Assembly (NCBI GenBank): GCA_965242855.1 | Contig: OZ251509.1 | Location: forward strand, 3,410,001 to 3,474,000 | Direction: 5' to 3' | Source: WTGU01 sp965242855 | GTDB lineage: Bacteria; Pseudomonadota; Alphaproteobacteria; UBA828 | DNA: 64,000 bases | In this document: piece by piece, positions 26,688 to 35,173 of the stretch | Position numbering within the stretch: position 1 is the stretch's first letter | Layout of the letters: each line of letters begins with the position of its first letter | The notes under the pieces: model-generated | Seen by the model: the letters and a program-made list of their open reading frames with translations, nothing else | Databases searched by the model: none | Told to the model about the DNA's origin: nothing | Position numbers and translations under genes: made by a program

Positions 26688-27594
26688 TCCGAGCGGCCCG
26701 CCGCGGGCGCGCGGCCTCGGCAAGGGTCTCGCCGCCCTGCTCGGCGAAGCGCCCGCCGCCATTGGCGACCCCTTGAGCGCCCCGACGGATGCGCAGGGCG
26801 GTGGCGAAGGCGCAGGCGGTATCCTGCGCATGCTTCCTCTCGACCGACTGGAGCCGCACCCCTGCCAGCCGCGGCGGCGCTTCGACGCCGACGAGATCCG
26901 GTCCCTCGCCGACTCGATCCGCGAGAAGGGCGTGGTGCAACCCCTCGTGGCACGGCCCACGGGTCGCGGACGCTACCAGATCGTCGCCGGGGAGCGGCGC
27001 TGGCGGGCCGCGCAGCAGGCCGGTGTACACGAGGTGCCGACCGTAGTCCGCCGTCTCTCCGACTCCGAAAGCCTCGAGGTCGCCCTGGTCGAGAATCTCC
27101 AGCGCCGCGACCTGGACCCGCTCGAGGAGGCCGCGGCCTACCGTCGGCTGATCGACGAGTTCCACCACCGGCAGGAGGACATCGCCCGGGCACTAGGCAA
27201 GTCCCGCAGTCATGTCGCCAATACGGTCCGGCTCCTCGACCTGCCCGAGCGGGTGAAGGAGCTGGTCGCGGACGGTGCGCTCAGCGCCGGCCACGCGCGC
27301 GCGCTGCTACCCTCGGCGCGGGCGGCGGCGCTCGCGGACGAGGCGGTCCGCCGCCGCCTCACCGTGCGCCAGACCGAGGCCCTGGTCCGCCGCGCCGAAG
27401 GCGGCGGCCAGCGGGCGCGGCGGCGCAAGGACCCCAACACCGCGAGCCTGGAAGCGGAACTCGGCCGCGATCTCGGTCTCAAGGTATTGATCGACGAGCG
27501 CGGCAACGGCGGTGGACGGCTCGTGATCGCCTATCGGGCGCCGGAGCAGCTCGAGGCACTCGTCGGCCGGCTGCGAAGGCGCCCGCATACCTGA
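26677..27594 (+). CDS. parB: chromosome-partitioning protein ParB
   Basis: This 305-residue ParB/Spo0J-type CTP-dependent clamp binds parS. The N-terminal ParA-activating segment has RGLGKGLAALLG at the start. The CTPase motifs are QPRRRFD, GVVQPLV and GERRWRAA near residue 105, followed by ENLQRRDLDPLEEA. A helix-turn-helix in DIARALGKSRSHVANTVRLL near residue 168 reads DNA, and the C-terminal 50 residues form the dimer domain. The ATG at 26677 overlaps parA by 11 bases. It converges on rho with 35 bases between the stops. Confidence 0.96.
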   Translation: MTPDPSGPPRARGLGKGLAALLGEAPAAIGDPLSAPTDAQGGGEGAGGILRMLPLDRLEPHPCQPRRRFDADEIRSLADSIREKGVVQPLVARPTGRGRYQIVAGERRWRAAQQAGVHEVPTVVRRLSDSESLEVALVENLQRRDLDPLEEAAAYRRLIDEFHHRQEDIARALGKSRSHVANTVRLLDLPERVKELVADGALSAGHARALLPSARAAALADEAVRRRLTVRQTEALVRRAEGGGQRARRRKDPNTASLEAELGRDLGLKVLIDERGNGGGRLVIAYRAPEQLEALVGRLRRRPHT

Positions 27595-27629
27595 TATCGG
27601 GAGGCACCGGGCCGCCCGCCAATCGTTCA

Positions 27630-28886
27630 CTATGTGTTCATGGAATCGAAGAAGTCGGCGTTGCTCTTCGTCGCCTTGAGTTTGTCGAGCAGGAACTCCA
27701 TGGCATCCACCGTACCCATGGGCGAGAGGATGCGGCGCAGGACCCACATCTTCGCCAGGGTCGGCTTGTCGACCAGGAGCTCCTCCTTGCGGGTGCCGGA
27801 GCGGGCGATGTCCATGCTCGGCCAGGTCCGCTTGTCGGCCAGCTTGCGGTCGAGGATGATCTCCGAGTTGCCGGTGCCCTTGAACTCCTCGAAAATCACT
27901 TCGTCCATGCGCGAGCCGGTGTCGATCAGAGCGGTGGCGATGATGGTGAGAGAGCCACCGTTCTCGATGTTGCGGGCGGCGCCGAAGAAGCGTTTCGGGC
28001 GCTGGAGTGCGTTCGCGTCCACGCCGCCGGTCAATACCTTGCCGGAGGAGGGGACGACGGTGTTGTAGGCGCGAGCGAGGCGGGTGACCGAATCGAGCAG
28101 GATCACCACGTCGCGCTTGTGCTCCACCAGCCGCTTCGCCTTCTCGATCACCATCTCGGCGACCTGGACGTGGCGCGAGGCCGGCTCGTCGAAGGTGGAA
28201 CTCACCACTTCGCCTTTCACCGAGCGGTCCATGTCGGTGACCTCTTCCGGCCGCTCGTCCACCAGCAGCACGATCACGTAGGCTTCCGGGTGATTCTCCT
28301 CGATCGAGTGGGCGATGTTCTGGAGCATCATCGTCTTGCCGGTGCGAGGCGGTGCGACGATCAGCGCCCGCTGCCCCTTGCCGAGCGGGGTCACGATGTC
28401 GAGGATGCGGCTGGTGGCGTCCTTCACGCCGGGGCCGGAGAACTCCATATTGAAGCGCTGCTCCGGGTATAGCGGCGTTAGATTGTCGAAATTGACCTTG
28501 TGCCGGCTGTTTTCCGGCGGGTCGAAATTGACGGTATTGAGCTTGAGCACGGCGAAGTAACGCTCGCCATCGCGCGGCGCGCGGATCTGGCCCTCCAGCG
28601 TGTCCCCGGTCCTGAGGCCGAAGCGGCGGATCTGGCTGGGGCTCACATAGATGTCGTCCGGGCCGGGCAGGTAGTTCGCCTCGGGCGAGCGCAGGAAGCC
28701 GAAACCGTCCTGGAGGGTTTCGAGCACGCCGGCGCCGAAGATGGCTTGATCGTTCTCGGCGAGTTGCCGGAGGATCGCGAACATGAGGTCCTGCCGGCGC
28801 ATCGAGTTCGCGTTCTCGATCTCGAGTTCCTCAGCGTAATCGATCAGTTGGGTGGCCGTCTGGGCCTTGAGTTCTCGCAGGTGCAT
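27630..28886 (-). CDS. rho: transcription termination factor Rho
   Basis: This 418-residue RNA-dependent ATPase helicase terminates transcription. The length matches E. coli Rho (419). The N-terminal helical part MHLRELKAQTATQLIDYAEE is followed by the OB-fold RNA site with GFGFLR near residue 63. The Walker A PPRTGKTMML is near residue 178, and Walker B is VVILLDSVTRLARAYN, followed by the Q-loop GGVDANALQRPKRFF. The ATG at 28886 matches family N-termini; the upstream extension is low-complexity. A 227-base leader separates it from the AhpD-like gene and could carry attenuation signals, which I did not identify. Confidence 0.97.
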   Translation of the reverse strand: MHLRELKAQTATQLIDYAEELEIENANSMRRQDLMFAILRQLAENDQAIFGAGVLETLQDGFGFLRSPEANYLPGPDDIYVSPSQIRRFGLRTGDTLEGQIRAPRDGERYFAVLKLNTVNFDPPENSRHKVNFDNLTPLYPEQRFNMEFSGPGVKDATSRILDIVTPLGKGQRALIVAPPRTGKTMMLQNIAHSIEENHPEAYVIVLLVDERPEEVTDMDRSVKGEVVSSTFDEPASRHVQVAEMVIEKAKRLVEHKRDVVILLDSVTRLARAYNTVVPSSGKVLTGGVDANALQRPKRFFGAARNIENGGSLTIIATALIDTGSRMDEVIFEEFKGTGNSEIILDRKLADKRTWPSMDIARSGTRKEELLVDKPTLAKMWVLRRILSPMGTVDAMEFLLDKLKATKSNADFFDSMNT

Positions 28887-29113
28887 GACGAAGCCCGGGT
28901 TTGAGGCGGGGAGGCGGGGAGGCGTGCCGGCGTAACGGCGGCGCATCGGGGAAGCGTCGGCGAGGCGAACCCGACCGGGAGCGGCGGGCGATTCCACGGG
29001 GCGGCGGGGCCGGCGCATCAGCCCCCCGGCGTTGCCCAGTCGGGCACACTACCGGGCGAGGACCACCGGAGTCAAACGAAGTTTTCAGCCGCGGACGGAC
29101 CGGGCGGCGCGTC

Positions 29114-29518
29114 TCACGGGGCAACTCCGGCAAACGCGGCGTCGACCTCTACCGCGTAGCCGGCAGCGAGGGCGTTGGTCTCGTTCGCCATGCCGACGAC
29201 GGCCATGAGCTCCCCGTGCATGGCCGCGCTCATGCCTTGCCGCCGCGCCGCCGCCGTGTGCGAGCGAACGCAGTATTCGCAGCCGTTGGCGGCGCTCACC
29301 GCGACGTAGATCATCTCCTTGACGAGCGGGTCGAGAGCGCCGGGCGACATCGTCTCCTTAACGCTCTCCCAGGTTCGCCGGAGCGTCGGCGGATGGGTGG
29401 CTAGCGCCTTCCAGAAGTTGTTGATCCAGTCGACGCCGCGGGTCTCCATGATGTCGTCGTAAATCGCGCGCACCTCCGCGGAGGCGTCTTCGTATTCCAC
29501 CGTCGCGACCGTCGCCAT
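29114..29518 (-). CDS. carboxymuconolactone decarboxylase/AhpD family protein
   Basis: This 134-residue protein of the AhpD-like superfamily has the active-site motif CEYCVRSH (CxxC plus His) near residue 72, typical of alkylhydroperoxidase-like or peroxidase-related members. The ATG at 29518 lies behind GAGGAAAG. It sits between dcd and rho on the same strand; the gaps (123 and 227 bases) allow independent promoters. A role in peroxide or electrophile detoxification is plausible but the physiological partner is not in view. Confidence 0.88.
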   Translation of the reverse strand: MATVATVEYEDASAEVRAIYDDIMETRGVDWINNFWKALATHPPTLRRTWESVKETMSPGALDPLVKEMIYVAVSAANGCEYCVRSHTAAARRQGMSAAMHGELMAVVGMANETNALAAGYAVEVDAAFAGVAP

Positions 29519-29641
29519 GCTTTCCTCCTCATCGCGCGTCCGCCGCCGCAAAGAATACACGCGACCGGCAGGCGTCAGAACGCCGAACAGTGCAGGCACC
29601 GCGCCGGCGCGGCAACAAGCGCGCCTCGTCCTGCGCCGCCG

Positions 29642-30766
29642 TCACGGCGGCCGGACGAACTGCTTGGCCAGGGCCAGCCCCTGGCGCTGGTAGGAGGAGC
29701 CGCTCTCTCGCCCGTAGAGGCGCGGCGGGCGCCCGGTCAGGCGCTCGAAGAGAAGACGCCCGATGGTCTGGCCATCCTCGATCACGAAGGGCACGTCGTG
29801 GGAGCGCACCTCGAAGACGGCGCGCGTCCCCTCGCCGCCGGCGTCATCATGGCCGAAACCCGGATCGAAGAAGCCGGCGTAGTGGGCGCGGAACTCGCCG
29901 GCGAGCGTGTCGTAAGCCACCATCTCCGCCGCGTGGTCTGGCGGGATGCGCACGGCTTCCCGCGACGCCAGAATATAGAAATCGTCCGGGTTCAGGATGA
30001 CGCCGCCGCTCCGGGGCCGCTCGACGGGCTCCCAGAACGCCGCGGGCTCGTAACGGCCCACCGCGTCGACATCGATCAGGTCGGCGTGGCGCCGCGCCTT
30101 CCAGCCGACGGGGCCGCCATCCGCCTTCAGATCGACCGTGAGTGGCAGGCCGCCCACCAGATCCTTCCACCCGAGTGGGCTGTCGACCGGCCTGTGCTCC
30201 CCGTACAACCGTCTCACGTTCGAGCGTGCCGCCCCCCGCTTGAAACGGAGCTGGTTCAATCGACTGCCGCTGCGGACCACGATGCTGAAGGTGCGGGACG
30301 AAACCTCGGCGTAAAGAGGCCCTCGGTAGCCGCGCGGGACTCGATCGAACACGCGCGCCCTGTCGACGATCAACCGTGTGAATATGTCGAGCCGGCCGGT
30401 CGAGCTCTTCGGGTTGGCGTAGGCCGATACGTCCTCGTCGAGCGCGAGCCTTTCCATCAGCGGCACGACATAGACGCAGCCGCGTTCGAGAACCGCACCC
30501 ATCGAGAGATCAATCTCGTACATGCCGAACCGGGTGACGAGATCGCGCCCCAATTTGTCGTCGACGGAACGCGCGCCAGGCAGAAAGCTCGCGCGCACTC
30601 TGTACGCCTTGGGGCCGAGCCTGAGGTCGAGGCTCGCGGGCTGTATCTGATCGGACGCGATCGGCTCCGACGCACTGACGCCGCCGCGATCGATCAGCGC
30701 TTCGATCGCCGGGCTGGGCAGGACACCGCCGGCGGAGCGCGGGGCGCGGGGCGATCTCCCGGCCAT
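29642..30766 (-). CDS. dcd: 2'-deoxycytidine 5'-triphosphate deaminase (long form)
   Basis: This 374-residue protein converts dCTP to dUTP for thymidylate synthesis. It is the long alphaproteobacterial form, with two Dcd/dUTPase-like barrels in one chain, whereas E. coli Dcd has 193 residues. Typical motifs are ASLDLRLGPKAYRV near residue 45, NPKSSTGRLDIFTR near 117, and, in the second half, LNPDDFYILASREAVRIPP. The ATG at 30766 is used; the stop of hemJ lies 20 bases upstream, so it may be cotranscribed with the haem genes. Confidence 0.9.
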   Translation of the reverse strand: MAGRSPRAPRSAGGVLPSPAIEALIDRGGVSASEPIASDQIQPASLDLRLGPKAYRVRASFLPGARSVDDKLGRDLVTRFGMYEIDLSMGAVLERGCVYVVPLMERLALDEDVSAYANPKSSTGRLDIFTRLIVDRARVFDRVPRGYRGPLYAEVSSRTFSIVVRSGSRLNQLRFKRGAARSNVRRLYGEHRPVDSPLGWKDLVGGLPLTVDLKADGGPVGWKARRHADLIDVDAVGRYEPAAFWEPVERPRSGGVILNPDDFYILASREAVRIPPDHAAEMVAYDTLAGEFRAHYAGFFDPGFGHDDAGGEGTRAVFEVRSHDVPFVIEDGQTIGRLLFERLTGRPPRLYGRESGSSYQRQGLALAKQFVRPP

Positions 30767-30786
30767 CGGTCAGGTGCGCCGCCCTC

Positions 30787-31230
30787 TCAGAAGGGCTTGA
30801 CGACGACCAGCACGACGATGCCGATCAGCGCCGGCACAGGCGCCTCGTTGACGATCCGGTAGAAGCGGGCGCGGCGTCGGTTGCGGGCGACGGCGAAGTC
30901 CCGCCGCCAGCGCGCGAGCACCATGTGGAACGCCACAAGCAGCGCGACCAGAGCGAGCTTGGGGTAGATCCAGAGGTCACCGGACCAGTCCACCGCCCCC
31001 GGCTCGGCCAGGAGTGCGGCACCGAAGCCGAGAGTCGCGACCGCGGCAGGGTTCATGATCGCACGAAGCAGGCGTCTCTCCATGACCTTGAGTGTCTCGG
31101 AGAGGTCCGAGCCGGGCGCCGCTTCCGCGTGGTACACATAGAGCCGCGGAAGATAGAACAGTCCGGCCATCCAGGCGACGACGGCGACGATGTGGAGCGC
31201 CCGCAGCCAAGCGTAGAGGTCGCCGGCCAT
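30787..31230 (-). CDS. hemJ: protoporphyrinogen oxidase HemJ
   Basis: This 147-residue membrane protein with four hydrophobic helices is the HemJ-type protoporphyrinogen IX oxidase, common in bacteria lacking HemG or HemY. The N-terminus AWLRALHIVAVVAWMAGLFY contains the conserved His, and the following PRLYVYH carries a second. The ATG at 31230 overlaps the hemH stop by one base (TGATG), which couples it to haem synthesis. It converts protoporphyrinogen to protoporphyrin, the substrate of the HemH next to it. Confidence 0.93.
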   Translation of the reverse strand: MAGDLYAWLRALHIVAVVAWMAGLFYLPRLYVYHAEAAPGSDLSETLKVMERRLLRAIMNPAAVATLGFGAALLAEPGAVDWSGDLWIYPKLALVALLVAFHMVLARWRRDFAVARNRRRARFYRIVNEAPVPALIGIVVLVVVKPF

Positions 31231-32264
31231 CACCGGGGCGCCAGCGGACAGCGGCGATGGGGGGCGGGGCAGCGCCGGCCTTCCCCTCCGCCGGGAGCGA
31301 CACCGGCCCGCACGGCCGCGGCGCGCACCAAGCCCGCCAGCGCCGCGATGAACGCCGGATGCGCGCCGAGCGCGGGGACGCGCTCGTAACGCGGAACACC
31401 GGCTTCCTCGGCGAGGGCGCGGCAGGTCATGTCCAGTTCCACCAGGGTCTCCGCATGCTCGGACACGAAGGCAACCGGCGCAACCACCAGGGGAACCCGG
31501 TCGCGGCCCGCGCGCGCGATTTCCTCCGGCGTCGAAGGGCCGAGCCAAGCCAACGGACCCACCCGGCTCTGGTAGCAGACCGTCCAGTCGAGTCCTTCCC
31601 GGCCGAGCCGTTTCACGATCCCCCTGGCGGTTTCCTCGACCTGCCAGCGATAAGGATCGCCGGCGGCGACCACCCGCTTCGGCAAACCGTGCGCCGAGAA
31701 CAGGAGACGCGGTGGTCCCTGCGCGGCGGCGGCGTCCAGCAGCGGCTCGATCAGCGCGGCATGCGCCTCGACCAACCCCGGCGCTCCCGGATAACAACAG
31801 ACGGTGCCAGTCGGCGCGAAAAGCCCCGCGCCTCGCGCCGCCGCTTCCCAGGCGCCCAGGGACGACGCCGTGGTCGTCGTGGAGAACTGCGGGAAGAGAG
31901 GCAGCAGGACGATGCGGTCCGGCCGGAAGGAAGCGACCCGGCGCGCCGCCTCACCGCTCGTCGGGTGCCAGTGACGCATGGCGATGACGACCTCGACCGC
32001 CCCGAGACCGGCCAGCTCTTCCCGCAGCGCCCGCGCCTGCGCCTCCGTCTCGGCGAGGAGAGGCGAGCGGTCGCCTATCCGACGGTAGATCGCCCGCGCC
32101 TCCGGCCCGCGCCGCTTCGCGATCAGCCGCGCCAGAAGCCGACGAAGCGGAGCGGGCAGACGCAGAATCGCCGGATCCTCGAAGAGGTTACGCAGGAACG
32201 GCTCCACCGCTGCCGGCGAGTCCGGCCCGCCAAGATTCAAGAGGACGACCGCCACGCGACTCAC
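31230..32264 (-). CDS. hemH: ferrochelatase HemH
   Basis: This 344-residue enzyme inserts Fe2+ into protoporphyrin IX. The family start VAVVLLNLGGPDSP is near residue 4. The catalytic His is in LLFSAHGLPKRV near residue 192, and the acidic residues of the metal path are in SEHAETLVELD near 269. The start is a GTG at 32264 overlapping the hemE stop by 4 bases. The C-terminal 20 residues are Arg- and Pro-rich and atypical. The gene lies in the hemE-hemH-hemJ operon. Confidence 0.95.
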   Translation of the reverse strand: MSRVAVVLLNLGGPDSPAAVEPFLRNLFEDPAILRLPAPLRRLLARLIAKRRGPEARAIYRRIGDRSPLLAETEAQARALREELAGLGAVEVVIAMRHWHPTSGEAARRVASFRPDRIVLLPLFPQFSTTTTASSLGAWEAAARGAGLFAPTGTVCCYPGAPGLVEAHAALIEPLLDAAAAQGPPRLLFSAHGLPKRVVAAGDPYRWQVEETARGIVKRLGREGLDWTVCYQSRVGPLAWLGPSTPEEIARAGRDRVPLVVAPVAFVSEHAETLVELDMTCRALAEEAGVPRYERVPALGAHPAFIAALAGLVRAAAVRAGVAPGGGEGRRCPAPHRRCPLAPR

Positions 32265-33310
32265 GGGTTATCGCCAAGCCAGCGCCGGACGGCATCCCGC
32301 AGGGCCGCGACATGCGCCGGCGGGGTCGGAGGCAGCACTCCCTCTCCGAGGTTGAAGACGAACGGCCCGTGCCCCAGGGCATCGAGGATACGCGCGCTCT
32401 CCCGCTTCAGGGCGACACCGCCGGCCAGAAGCGCCGCCGGATCGAGATTCCCCTGGACGGCGCAGCGGGGCTGCAACCTTTCCGCCGCCCAGGCCGGCGG
32501 CACCGCACTATCGATGGAGATCGCGTCCACACCGGTCGACTCCACGAAACGTTCATAGAGCATCCCCGCGCCGCGCGGGAAGCCGATGACCGGCGCCTTC
32601 GGGTGTGCCGCCTTCACCTCCGCCACGATCCGCTCGGTCGGGCCGACGCACCAGCGCGCGAAGGCCGCTTCCGGAAGCACCCCGGCCCAACTGTCGAAGA
32701 GCTGGACGGCCTCGGCGCCGGCGTCCAACTGCGCCACCAGATGCGCCGCGACGGCCCGACACAGCGTCTCCACCAGCCTCTCGAACCCCACCGGATCGCG
32801 GTAGGCCCATCCCTTCGCGGCGGCGAAATCCCGGCTGCCGCCACCCTCGATCATATAGGTGGCGAGGGTCCACGGCGCGCCCGCAAAACCGATGACGGTC
32901 ACGTCGGCGGGCACGGCATCAGCCAGTCGTCCCATCGCCTCGTAGACCGGAGCCAGACGGCGGCGCTGCCGCCGCGGATCGAAGGCCGGAGTCGGGCCGC
33001 CCTCACGGAGCGGCTCGAGGCGCGGCCCTTCGCCCTCGACGAAAGCCGTCTTTACCCCGAGCGCGTCCGCGACCACCAGGATGTCGGAGAACAGGATCGC
33101 GCCGTCGAGTCCGAAACGACGGACGGGCTGGAGGCTCGCCTCCACGGCGCGAGCGGGGTCGTAACACAGGTCGAAGAAGGAACCGGCGCTTTCCCGCATC
33201 GCCCGATATTCGGGAAGATAGCGGCCCGCCTGCCTCATCAGCCACAACGGAACCGGCCGGCGTATTTCGCCGCGCAGTGCCGCAAGGAGCGGCTTGGCTC
33301 GGTTATCCAC
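32261..33310 (-). CDS. hemE: uroporphyrinogen decarboxylase HemE
   Basis: This 349-residue enzyme removes four carboxylates from uroporphyrinogen III. The signature PLWLMRQAGRYLPEYR lies near residue 21, and the second signature region is GFAGAPWTLATYMIEG near 142. The start is a GTG at 33310; the antisense of this start codon, TTATCCAC, is also the core of a DnaA box. The gene borders the presumed origin region and is divergent from the PPDK regulator gene. Confidence 0.95.
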   Translation of the reverse strand: MDNRAKPLLAALRGEIRRPVPLWLMRQAGRYLPEYRAMRESAGSFFDLCYDPARAVEASLQPVRRFGLDGAILFSDILVVADALGVKTAFVEGEGPRLEPLREGGPTPAFDPRRQRRRLAPVYEAMGRLADAVPADVTVIGFAGAPWTLATYMIEGGGSRDFAAAKGWAYRDPVGFERLVETLCRAVAAHLVAQLDAGAEAVQLFDSWAGVLPEAAFARWCVGPTERIVAEVKAAHPKAPVIGFPRGAGMLYERFVESTGVDAISIDSAVPPAWAAERLQPRCAVQGNLDPAALLAGGVALKRESARILDALGHGPFVFNLGEGVLPPTPPAHVAALRDAVRRWLGDNP

Positions 33311-33311
33311 G
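33303..33311 (+). promoter_or_regulatory. DnaA-box-like sequence overlapping hemE start
   Basis: TTATCCACG at 33303-33311 matches the DnaA box consensus TTATCCACA at eight of nine positions. It overlaps the hemE GTG codon on the opposite strand. Only weaker matches (for example TTATGCCCA on the minus strand near 33595-33603) were found in the rest of the spacer. Confidence 0.5.
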
Positions 33312-33661
33312 GTCTTCAGCGTTCCAGAACAATAAGCGCGTGATTCTAGAAAAGAGTTGTTGATGTAGAAAGTGGAAACGCGGTGATCCCGGTGGGAGAC
33401 ACCGGGTTATGCCAGTGTGCCGCCGCTCGGATGCGCCGGGACCGGGCTCGGTGGAGAAGTTCCTGCGGGCCGCTCGCCTGCGGCGGCCACTGCCGGGTCG
33501 GGAGAGTGGGGATTGTGGGGAGCGACGCTCCATCACGGCGGCTTCCGGGTGTTGTCCCCGCTGTTCTGCTTGTCCCGAAGCGCGATCTGATAGGCTGGGC
33601 ATAACCGGCCGGCGGTCGTCGTTGCCCGCCGCCCGGACGAGTTTGTCCATGGAGACGGGGT
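33311..33661 (+). other. oriC: candidate chromosomal origin / divergent promoter region
   Basis: This 351-base spacer separates hemE and the PPDK regulator gene. In Caulobacter and Rickettsia the replication origin lies next to hemE, and parABS is 6-10 kb away here as is typical. The part nearest hemE (about 33329-33380) is locally AT-rich and could be an unwinding element. A small hairpin, CCGGTGGGAGACACCGG, lies around 33389-33405. DnaA boxes are few, so the assignment rests mainly on synteny. It also must hold the promoters of both flanking genes. Confidence 0.42.
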
Positions 33662-34492
33662 GTGACCGGGTCGTCGCGGAGCTTCCACTTGCATCTGATC
33701 TCGGACGCCACGGGCGAGACCTGCATCACCGTGGCGCGGGCGGCGGTGGCGCAGTTCCAGGGTGTCGGGGTGGTCGAGCATCTGTGGTCGCTGGTGCGGA
33801 CGGAAGATCAATTGCGGCGTGTCCTTGCTCATGTCGCGGCCAACCCCGGAGTCGTGATGTTCACCATGGTCGACGTCGGGCTCCGCGCGCTGCTGCAGGC
33901 AGAGTGCCGGCGGCTCGCCATGCCCTGCGTTCCGCTGCTCGACATGGCGGTGGCGGCGCTCGCCGGCTTTCTCGGGATCGAAAGCCGCAACCAGCCTGGC
34001 CGGCAACACGTCATGGACGCCGGCTACGCGCGTCGTATCGAGGCCATGGGCTACGCCCTGGGCCACGACGACGGATGCGCGCTCGCCACGCTCCATGAAG
34101 CCGATGTCGTGGTCGTGGGAGTGTCGCGGACGTCGAAGACGCCGACCTGCTTCTACCTCGCCAACCGGGGGCTCAAGGCGGCCAACGTGCCGGTGGTGCC
34201 GGGCTGTCCGCTGCCGCCGGAGTTGCAGGCGCTCGCCGGCGCGTTCGTGGTGGCCCTGACCTGCAACCCCGGCCGGTTGATCGACGTTCGCCGCAACCGG
34301 ATGTGCATGATCGGTGAGACCGGTGAGACCGGCTACGTCGATCCGCTGCGGGTGGAAGAGGAGGTTCGGGAGGCGCGGCGGCTTTTCGCCAGGGCGTCCT
34401 GGCCGGTCATCGACGTGAGCCGCCGTTCGATCGAGGAAACCGCGGCGGCGATCCTCCAGCTTCACGACCGTCGCCTCCAAGGGAGGGAGTGA
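33662..34492 (+). CDS. ppsR: pyruvate phosphate dikinase regulatory protein (DUF299, kinase/phosphotransferase)
   Basis: This 276-residue bifunctional ADP-dependent kinase and Pi-dependent pyrophosphorylase controls PPDK or PEP synthase by phosphorylating a threonine. The family start FHLHLISDATGETCITVARA lies near residue 8. The P-loop GVSRTSKTPTCFYLANRG is near 153, and the basic segment DVRRNRMCMIGETG follows. Start is the GTG at 33662 after GGAGACGGGG. In alphaproteobacteria this gene next to maf, aroE, coaE and dnaQ is a conserved origin-side operon. Whether it targets PPDK or PEP synthase cannot be told here. Confidence 0.93.
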   Translation: MTGSSRSFHLHLISDATGETCITVARAAVAQFQGVGVVEHLWSLVRTEDQLRRVLAHVAANPGVVMFTMVDVGLRALLQAECRRLAMPCVPLLDMAVAALAGFLGIESRNQPGRQHVMDAGYARRIEAMGYALGHDDGCALATLHEADVVVVGVSRTSKTPTCFYLANRGLKAANVPVVPGCPLPPELQALAGAFVVALTCNPGRLIDVRRNRMCMIGETGETGYVDPLRVEEEVREARRLFARASWPVIDVSRRSIEETAAAILQLHDRRLQGRE

Positions 34493-34537
34493 ACCGTGTA
34501 TCCTCCCCGGCATGGCGGGGAGGGGGGCGATTCTCCG

Positions 34538-35173
34538 ATGGCCGAGGCGGAAACGGCACCCGGCGGGAAGGCGGGCGGAGCGCGGCTGGTTTTGGCTTCC
34601 TCCGCCGAGGCGCGGGCGGCGATGCTGCGCGCGGCAGGGCTTTCTTTCGCGGTCGAGCCGGCGCGGGTGGACGAAGGCGAGGTCAAGCGGGCTATGCGGG
34701 CGGAGGACCCGGACGGAGGGGCGACGGCGAGGGCGCTCGCCACTCTCAAGGCCTGCCGGGTGAGCGCGCAGCGGCCCAGCGCTTATGTCGTCGGTGCCGA
34801 CCAGCTGCTCGTGTGTGAAGGGGAGTGGTTCGACAAGCCGGTGGACATGGCCGACGCGCGGGCGCAGTTGCGCCGGCTTCGGGGCCGCCGCCACGCGCTC
34901 GTCACAGCCGTTTCCGTCGCCTGCGATCGGGCGGAGATATGGGGTACGGTGGCGTCTGCGCGACTGACCATGCGGGCCTTCTCCGACGCCTTTCTGGACG
35001 AATACCTCGCGCGCGCAGGCACCGGCATCCTGCGCTGCGTCGGCGGCTACGAGGCGGAGGGCCTCGGGGCGCAGCTCTTCGCCGACATCGAGGGCGACTG
35101 GTTCTCGATCCTCGGCATGCCGTTGCTGTCGCTTCTCGCCTTCCTGCGCGAGCATGGGGTGGTGACGGCATGA
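34538..35173 (+). CDS. maf: Maf-like nucleotide pyrophosphatase
   Basis: This 211-residue Maf/Ham1-fold protein hydrolyses modified or canonical NTPs such as dTTP or UTP. The core ARLVLASSAEARAAMLRAAG contains the family's LASxSxxR-like phosphate loop, although the usual second Ser/Arg pattern is altered to EAR. The ADQLLVCEGEWFDKP block near residue 88 matches the family's GADTxV segment with Gln at the third position. The ATG at 34538 follows a GGGGAGG box; a GTG at 34496 would add a low-complexity segment. Its end overlaps aroE by 4 bases. Confidence 0.88.
   Translation: MAEAETAPGGKAGGARLVLASSAEARAAMLRAAGLSFAVEPARVDEGEVKRAMRAEDPDGGATARALATLKACRVSAQRPSAYVVGADQLLVCEGEWFDKPVDMADARAQLRRLRGRRHALVTAVSVACDRAEIWGTVASARLTMRAFSDAFLDEYLARAGTGILRCVGGYEAEGLGAQLFADIEGDWFSILGMPLLSLLAFLREHGVVTA

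Noticed and set aside
33389..33405. Small hairpin as a transcription terminator
   Set aside because: It lacks a following T-run on either strand and lies in a divergent promoter region.
33346..33729. Short minus-strand frame in the hemE-PPDK regulator spacer
   Set aside because: No family similarity, and it covers the start of the regulator gene and the putative origin.
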